A stretch of 64,000 nucleotides of DNA from QAND01 sp003150225. GTDB taxonomy: Bacteria > Bacillota > Clostridia > Christensenellales > QAND01. Position 1 is the first letter of the stretch; the number at the start of each line of letters is the position of its first letter. The notes beneath the pieces are model-generated. The model made no database searches and was not told the DNA's origin. It saw only the letters and a list, made by a program, of their open reading frames with translations. The stretch spans positions 434,001 through 498,000 of the forward strand of contig NZ_CP076563.1 in NCBI RefSeq assembly GCF_044357945.1. Reading direction: 5' to 3'. The position numbers and the translations under genes are program-made. Shown piece after piece: positions 59,310 through 64,000 of the stretch.

Positions 59310-59531
59310 CGTGTTTTCCTCCATTTCAACGGCAATATAAGAAAAAGAGCCTCTCCCAAGGGGACGGAAAGCCTCCGCGGTGCCACCCCTTTTGAGCAAA
59401 GCTCCACTCTTTTTGATCCATGGCTCCCGGGTGTCTTCCCCCTATTCCCCATCCGCCAACGCTTTCAGTCACGGCGTTCGGCTCCCTTGGGCGGGAATAC
59501 GGCTACTCCTCCCGTTCATAGCCCATATTGT
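59310..59531 (-). promoter_or_regulatory. T-box riboswitch leader of hisS-aspS
   Basis: About 220 bases between promoter and hisS. The T-box itself, minus-strand GGGTGGCACCGCGG (59388-59375), matches the consensus that pairs with the uncharged tRNA end. Upstream in the stem I region is AAGACACCCGGGAGCC, whose GACAC (59435-59431) contains GAC (Asp) and CAC (His) codons. A CTTTTTC run follows near 59341; the terminator stem is less regular than usual. Type (termination or initiation) not decided. Confidence 0.88.
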
Positions 59532-59537
59532 GATTAG

Positions 59538-59565
59538 ATTATAGCATAGGCTCGTCCCTTGTCAA
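59538..59565 (-). promoter_or_regulatory. Promoter of hisS-aspS
   Basis: Minus-strand TTGACA (59565-59560), 16-base spacer, TATAAT (59543-59538). The -35 box overlaps the hemZ stop, and no terminator separates hemZ from it. Confidence 0.85.
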
Positions 59566-60953
59566 CGCAGAATCTCCCGGTATTTCCCCCGGATGGCGTC
59601 GATGCGCTCCAGATACAGCTTCACGTCCTTGGGATTGGGGTAACGCTGAATACGGCTCCCGGTGAGAATCTTTGTAATGGCCCCAGCTCCTAGGGCCAGC
59701 ACCGAGGATAGATCGTCCATCATGCATACGTTATAAAGACACTCCTTATGTGGAAGGGCATAGCCCACATTTTCCAGGTTGCCCGCCATATACTTCTGAC
59801 GGTAGAGATAGTAAGGGCGATACCCTCGATCCATGAGGGTTTCCCGCCCGTAATCCACCATACGGGCAACTTCCTCCTCCCGCTGATGCTGATAGCCCGC
59901 ATCCGCCAGTTTGCTGCCCCGCTTTAACGCCAGGGTATGGATGGTAATGGATTCCGGCGCCAGCTTTAGCACCTCGGAAACGGTATAGCAAAACGCCTCG
60001 TATCCCTCCCCCGTAAGCCCTGCAATGAGATCGGCGTTGATGTGGTCAAATCCAAGCTCCCGGGCCAGGGCATAGGCAGCCACAATATCCTCCGGCTGGT
60101 GGCTGCGGGTAATGGTAGCCAGGGTAGCCCCATTCATGGTCTGGGGATTGATGCAAAGCCGTGTAACCCCATGGGTTCGGGCGGAAAGCAGCTTTTCGCG
60201 GGTGATGGTGTCTGGCCGCCCCGCCTCCATGGTAAACTCCACCCTGGAAAACAGCTCGGACGCACGGGATAACAGCCGTTCCAGCAAAGCGGGATTCAGG
60301 CTAGTGGGGGTTCCGCCCCCGATATATAGGGAGTTGACCGCCAGCCCCCGCTCTTGAATGGCCTCCGCAGCCGCCTCCATTTCCAGGATCATGGCGTCCA
60401 CATAGGCTTCATGGACCGACTCCTTGGCAATTACCCCGGGAAAGCTGCAATAGTTGCAGCGGCTTACACAGAAGGGGATGCCAAGATACACTCCGATAGA
60501 GTGTTCCGGCACAGCCATATCCTCCTGAACCGCTAAAATCATCCGGCTCAGGGCCGCCCGGCATTGGGATACCCCAAAGGTCTCCTGCAGTACCCGTTCT
60601 CCCGGAAGCCCCATCTCCATGAGCTGGGCCAGCATCTTCACGGGACGAACCCCAGTGAGGCTTCCCCAGGGCTGCTCCCGGCCAGTTTTTTTAACAAGGG
60701 CCCAATACAGACCGAGCTTGGCGGTATACTTCACCAAGCGTTTTCCCGTAATTTCCCCAATGGGTGTCTCCGGATACTCCACCAAAAGGGCATCATCCAT
60801 CCAAATCCGATGGTATTGCCCCTCCCGGAGATGACGGACCACATGATCCGTCTCCACCCTCTCCTCATAGACCACCTGGTCGTGGTAAAAAAGCCGGATG
60901 ATCTCTCCCAGCTCGTTCTCAATTCCTGTTACATTGGTGATAACCGCTATCAT
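59562..60953 (-). CDS. hemZ: Coproporphyrinogen dehydrogenase-like radical SAM protein HemZ
   Basis: 463 residues. An N-terminal domain (about 1-155) typical of HemZ precedes the radical-SAM/HemN core with GIPFCVSRCNYCSFPG (CxxxCxxC near 173-180) and YIGGGTPTSLNPALL. Most clostridial HemZ lack proven haem function, so substrate is uncertain. It follows the MBL gene directly. Confidence 0.9.
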   Translation of the reverse strand: MIAVITNVTGIENELGEIIRLFYHDQVVYEERVETDHVVRHLREGQYHRIWMDDALLVEYPETPIGEITGKRLVKYTAKLGLYWALVKKTGREQPWGSLTGVRPVKMLAQLMEMGLPGERVLQETFGVSQCRAALSRMILAVQEDMAVPEHSIGVYLGIPFCVSRCNYCSFPGVIAKESVHEAYVDAMILEMEAAAEAIQERGLAVNSLYIGGGTPTSLNPALLERLLSRASELFSRVEFTMEAGRPDTITREKLLSARTHGVTRLCINPQTMNGATLATITRSHQPEDIVAAYALARELGFDHINADLIAGLTGEGYEAFCYTVSEVLKLAPESITIHTLALKRGSKLADAGYQHQREEEVARMVDYGRETLMDRGYRPYYLYRQKYMAGNLENVGYALPHKECLYNVCMMDDLSSVLALGAGAITKILTGSRIQRYPNPKDVKLYLERIDAIRGKYREILR

Positions 60954-61586
60954 CTATCGCTCCCGCAAATAACCGTTGTGCGCCGCCTCCATCTCCACGG
61001 TGGTATGTTCCCCGTGGCCGGGCAGCAAAAGGGTCTCCCCTGGCAATGTCAACAACCGCTGCCGGATGGAGGCGATCTCCTGTACCGTATCCCCAAAGAA
61101 ATGATCGGTCCTGCCAATGGTCCCCCGGAATAGGGTATCCCCCGAGAACACCCGCTCCCCATCATAAAAACAACTGCTGCCCAGGCTATGTCCGGGCGTG
61201 TGAATCACCCGGAAACCCACCTGATCAAAACAAAGCTCCTCCCCGTCAAAGTAAGGGGTCGCCGGCACGTCATATCCCTCCCGCACCTGAAACAAGGTGG
61301 ATAAATTCAAATCAGGATGCCGCAAGAAGTTTCGTTCACTATAGTGGACGTAGACCGGCAGCCCCTCTGTCCGAGAGAGAAGCTCCGGTAGCCCGCAGAT
61401 ATGATCGTAGTGAGAGTGGGTCAAAAGAACGGCATGGATCCGAATCCCCCGCCTTCCCGCTTCTTCCCACAGTTCATGGCAACCCAAGCCAGCATCGATG
61501 AGAACCCCGTCTCGGCCCTTGGCATATAGATAGGCCATGGACGCCGCCTTAGCGGTGTGCATGGCCAGGATGCTCACATCCTCCAT
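60954..61586 (-). CDS. MBL-fold metallo-hydrolase (glyoxalase II-like)
   Basis: 210 residues. Dinuclear metal ligands: LTHSHYDHICG (HxHxDH near 56-61), HTPGHSLGSS, FSGDTLFRGTIGR and LLPGHGEHTT. The FSGDTLF..GR pattern is that of glyoxalase II-like thioesterases; true substrate unknown. Between dtd and hemZ, 3 bases after dtd. Confidence 0.92.
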   Translation of the reverse strand: MEDVSILAMHTAKAASMAYLYAKGRDGVLIDAGLGCHELWEEAGRRGIRIHAVLLTHSHYDHICGLPELLSRTEGLPVYVHYSERNFLRHPDLNLSTLFQVREGYDVPATPYFDGEELCFDQVGFRVIHTPGHSLGSSCFYDGERVFSGDTLFRGTIGRTDHFFGDTVQEIASIRQRLLTLPGETLLLPGHGEHTTVEMEAAHNGYLRER

Positions 61587-61589
61587 GGA

Positions 61590-62039
61590 TTAAAACCCCT
61601 TTCTGCTATCCAATAAAATGGTTACCGGCCCATCGTTTATAAGGGATACCTTCATGTCGGCCATAAAGATGCCGCCCTTTACCGGCACTCCCTCCTCCCG
61701 GATAGCCTCCATGGCCTGCTCGTAGTATTCCCGAGCCACGTCGGGATGGGCCGCCGTAATGTAGCTGGGCCGGCGCCCCTTGCGTGCGTCCCCCAGAAGG
61801 GTAAATTGGGACACCATCAAGACCTCCCCGCCCACGTCCAGAACCGAGCGATTCATTTTCCCATCATCATCTTCAAAAATGCGCAGAGTGGGAATTTTTT
61901 TCACCACATAGTCTAAATCGGGCTGGCCGTCCCCTTCCTCTACGCCCAAAAGAACCAGAAGCCCTGGTCCAATGGAGGAGACCAGCTTCCCCTCCACCGT
62001 AACGCTGGCTTCCAGCACCCGCTGTATCACACAACGCAT
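61590..62039 (-). CDS. dtd: D-aminoacyl-tRNA deacylase
   Basis: 149-residue enzyme that removes D-amino acids from tRNA. SQFTLLGDARKGRRPSY and the cross-subunit motif NDGPVTILLDS are intact. Common partner of relA; 15 bases downstream of it. Confidence 0.96.
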   Translation of the reverse strand: MRCVIQRVLEASVTVEGKLVSSIGPGLLVLLGVEEGDGQPDLDYVVKKIPTLRIFEDDDGKMNRSVLDVGGEVLMVSQFTLLGDARKGRRPSYITAAHPDVAREYYEQAMEAIREEGVPVKGGIFMADMKVSLINDGPVTILLDSRKGF

Positions 62040-62054
62040 GGCAATACGTCCTCC

Positions 62055-64000
62055 TTAAGTAGTGCTGCGGTACACCTCAACCACGTCTGGAATGCTCCGG
62101 AACACCCGGATGATCTCCTCCAGCTGTCCGATATCCTTGATCTGTACCGTGAAGTCAATCATAAAGGTATCGTTCTTGCCGGTCTTGGCGTTGACCCCAA
62201 GGATGGATACCCCCATATTGGACAGGATCCGGGACAGCTCCGCAAAAATGCCCATCTTGTTGACGGTAATGATCCGGATATCAGCGCTGTATCCCTGCTT
62301 TTCCGCCACAGCCCAGTCCACGTCGATCAGCCGCTCCCGGTCCAGCTCCGGTAGATTCAGGATGTTCAAGCAATCCCGGCGGTGGACGCTAACCCCCCGT
62401 CCCCGGGTGATAAATCCGATGATATCATCCCCCGGCACCGGGTTACAGCAGTGGGCCACCCGAACCAGCATATCATCATAGCCCTTTACCACGATTCCGC
62501 TCTCGGATTTCTTCTCCTGGGATTTCTTCTCCTCCGGCCGGGGGGAGGGCTCGTGAACGATTTCCTCCTTGTGCTCCCGCTTATACTCCTCGATGAGCCG
62601 GGCCAAAATCTGGTTGGTGGTAACCCCGCCATAGCCCACGGCGGAATACATATCTTCCTCATTGCCAAAGGTGTATTTGCGGTAGATCTTCTCCAGCCAC
62701 TCGGGCTTTAATAGCTGGGTATAGAAGTCATATCCCAGGCGCTTTGCGGCCTTTTCCAGCATATCCCGTCCTTTAGCGATGTTCTCCTCCCGAAGGGCTC
62801 GCTTGAACCACTGCCGGATACGGCTTTTAGCCTGAGAGGTCTTTGCCACGTTGAGCCAATCCCGGCTAGGCCCCTTGGATCCGCTGGTAAGGATCTCCAC
62901 CACATCCCCGGTTTGAAGCTGATAATCAAGGGGCGCGATACGGCCATTGGCTTTGCAGCCCACGCAGCTATCCCCCACCTTACTGTGGATACGATAGGCA
63001 AAGTCGATGGGCGTTGCTCCCCGCACCAGGGTAATAACCTCTCCCTTTGGGGTAAAGACAAATACATCGTCCGAGAACATATCCCCCCGGACGGTATCCA
63101 AAAACTCATGGGGATCCACGGTATCGGCCTGGAGCTCCTGCAGCTCCCGAATCAGGGAAAACTTCTTGTCAAAGTCGTCATCCTGCTTTCTGCCCTCTTT
63201 ATACTTCCAGTGGGCAGCCACGCCGTATTCGGCGGTACGATGCATCTCAAAGGTACGGATCTGCACCTCGAACACCCCGCCGTCCCGGGAGATCAGGCTG
63301 GTATGAAGGCTCTGATACATGTTGCTTTTGGGAACGGCAATATAGTCCTTAAACCGGCCGGGAATGGGTTTATACATGGTATGGACGATGCCCAAAGCAG
63401 CATAGCAGTCGTTGACGCTGTCCACCAGAATGCGAAGCGCCATGATGTCGTACATTTCCCCTGGCTTTCGTCCCTGGCGCTGCATCTTTCGATAGATGCT
63501 ATATGGCTGTTTCTCCCGCCCGGTGATCTCATGATGGATCTGTACCTCGTCCAGCCGATCGCTGATCTCCTGGATTCGCCGCTTTAAGAATCCGCGTTTT
63601 CCCTCTTTGAGGTGTTCCACCTCATCCAGGATATACTGGTATTGTTCCGGTTCCAAATACTTTAAAGAAAGGGTTTCCAGTTCACTCTTGATGGCGAAAA
63701 TACCTAAGCGCGCAGCGATAGGTGCATAGATTTCGATGGTCTCCTGCGCATTTTTGATCTGTGCTTCGGGAGAAAGGGACTGGAGCGTTCGCATGTTATG
63801 AAGCCGGTCGCAGAGCTTAATTAGGATCACCCGTACATCCTTGGCCATCGCGACCAGCATCTTCCGCATGCTTTCAACCTGCGCTTCGGACTTGCTGAAA
63901 AAATTGAGGCGGTCCAGCTTGGTAACGCTGTCCACCAGCATGGCCACCTCCTCCCCAAAGTCCTCGCGGATGCTGTCCAGGGAAACGGAGGTATCCTCCA
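62055..64000 (-). CDS. relA: RelA/SpoT (p)ppGpp synthetase/hydrolase (C-terminal part, cut by edge)
   Basis: About 648 residues visible; the frame stays open to the window end, through EDTSVSLDSIREDFGEEVAML. Present: the end of the HD hydrolase domain (CDRLHNMRTL), the synthetase domain (DIMALRILVDSVNDCYAALG and the RYHSLHTS-like YQSLHTSLI), TGS (VFTPKGEVITLVRGATPIDFAYRIH), the zinc-finger/CC segment (HCCNPVPGDDIIGFITRG) and a C-terminal ACT domain. Probably bifunctional, but the first HD motif is off the edge. Controls the stringent response. Confidence 0.96.
   Translation of the reverse strand, partial: EDTSVSLDSIREDFGEEVAMLVDSVTKLDRLNFFSKSEAQVESMRKMLVAMAKDVRVILIKLCDRLHNMRTLQSLSPEAQIKNAQETIEIYAPIAARLGIFAIKSELETLSLKYLEPEQYQYILDEVEHLKEGKRGFLKRRIQEISDRLDEVQIHHEITGREKQPYSIYRKMQRQGRKPGEMYDIMALRILVDSVNDCYAALGIVHTMYKPIPGRFKDYIAVPKSNMYQSLHTSLISRDGGVFEVQIRTFEMHRTAEYGVAAHWKYKEGRKQDDDFDKKFSLIRELQELQADTVDPHEFLDTVRGDMFSDDVFVFTPKGEVITLVRGATPIDFAYRIHSKVGDSCVGCKANGRIAPLDYQLQTGDVVEILTSGSKGPSRDWLNVAKTSQAKSRIRQWFKRALREENIAKGRDMLEKAAKRLGYDFYTQLLKPEWLEKIYRKYTFGNEEDMYSAVGYGGVTTNQILARLIEEYKREHKEEIVHEPSPRPEEKKSQEKKSESGIVVKGYDDMLVRVAHCCNPVPGDDIIGFITRGRGVSVHRRDCLNILNLPELDRERLIDVDWAVAEKQGYSADIRIITVNKMGIFAELSRILSNMGVSILGVNAKTGKNDTFMIDFTVQIKDIGQLEEIIRVFRSIPDVVEVYRSTT

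Overview
The window is core chromosome of a low-GC-lineage but fairly GC-rich Gram-positive bacterium, most likely a spore-forming anaerobic Clostridia member (possibly Christensenellales-like; the order is inference). Evidence: a Gram-positive PolC, a T-box leader before hisS-aspS, an IspH-ribosomal S1 fusion, HutP-, IreB-, DUF1292- and DarA-family proteins, a LysM-GH18 spore-lytic-type hydrolase, and the rpsB-to-pnp gene order typical of Clostridia. Almost every gene is on the minus strand; only the Crp/Fnr regulator is plainly on the plus strand. I see no prophage, insertion sequence, CRISPR array or defence island.

Layout: 1-4147 mutS (cut by the edge), miaB and a LysM-GH18 hydrolase. 4166-4487 is an odd non-coding stretch, followed by a seven-tRNA operon (4523-5163) with a strong promoter and terminator. 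5388-7337 is a small redox/regulatory group: ferredoxin, divergent Crp/Fnr regulator with a palindromic operator between them, and a cupin. 7446-12069 carries a peptidase, the c-di-AMP receptor DarA, the UPF0210/ACT pair and purA. 12510-13514 is an L,D-transpeptidase. 13608-19657 is one packed operon: RpiR regulator, FAD protein, HutP-like protein, cmk, plsC and ispH-rpsA. 19796-21001 holds rluB and a dUTPase.

21039-47748 is the long conserved translation/envelope/isoprenoid block. In transcription order (descending coordinates): rpsB-tsf, pyrH, frr, a small ORF, uppS, cdsA, dxr, rseP, ispG, polC, cimA, then a fresh promoter and rimP-nusA-ylxR-ylxQ-infB-rbfA-nrnA-truB-ribF-rpsO-pnp, a deacetylase-like protein and an M16 peptidase. 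Together with ispH this places dxr, ispG, ispH and uppS of the MEP/undecaprenyl route in one window. 47876-49768 is ireB-aldo/keto reductase-ruvX-DUF1292. 49961-52194 is iscR-nifS-nifU plus a 50-residue protein. 52323-54691 has two GNAT acetyltransferases around glyA. 54777-59309 is the T-box-controlled hisS-aspS-tcdA-rseC-trxA operon. 59562-64000 is relA (cut by the edge)-dtd-MBL hydrolase-hemZ.

I did not find a clearly undescribed multi-gene system. The best leads are regulatory or structural: a Crp-type palindrome centred at -41.5 of the ferredoxin promoter; a Shine-Dalgarno and ATG inside the IspH-S1 fusion that could release free S1; a terminator-like hairpin at the very start of the purA leader; an overlapping Asp/His specifier (GACAC) in the hisS T-box; a RibF lacking the recognisable riboflavin-kinase motif; and a small TTG-started ORF coupled to frr. 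Promoter, terminator and start-site calls come from reading the sequence by eye.
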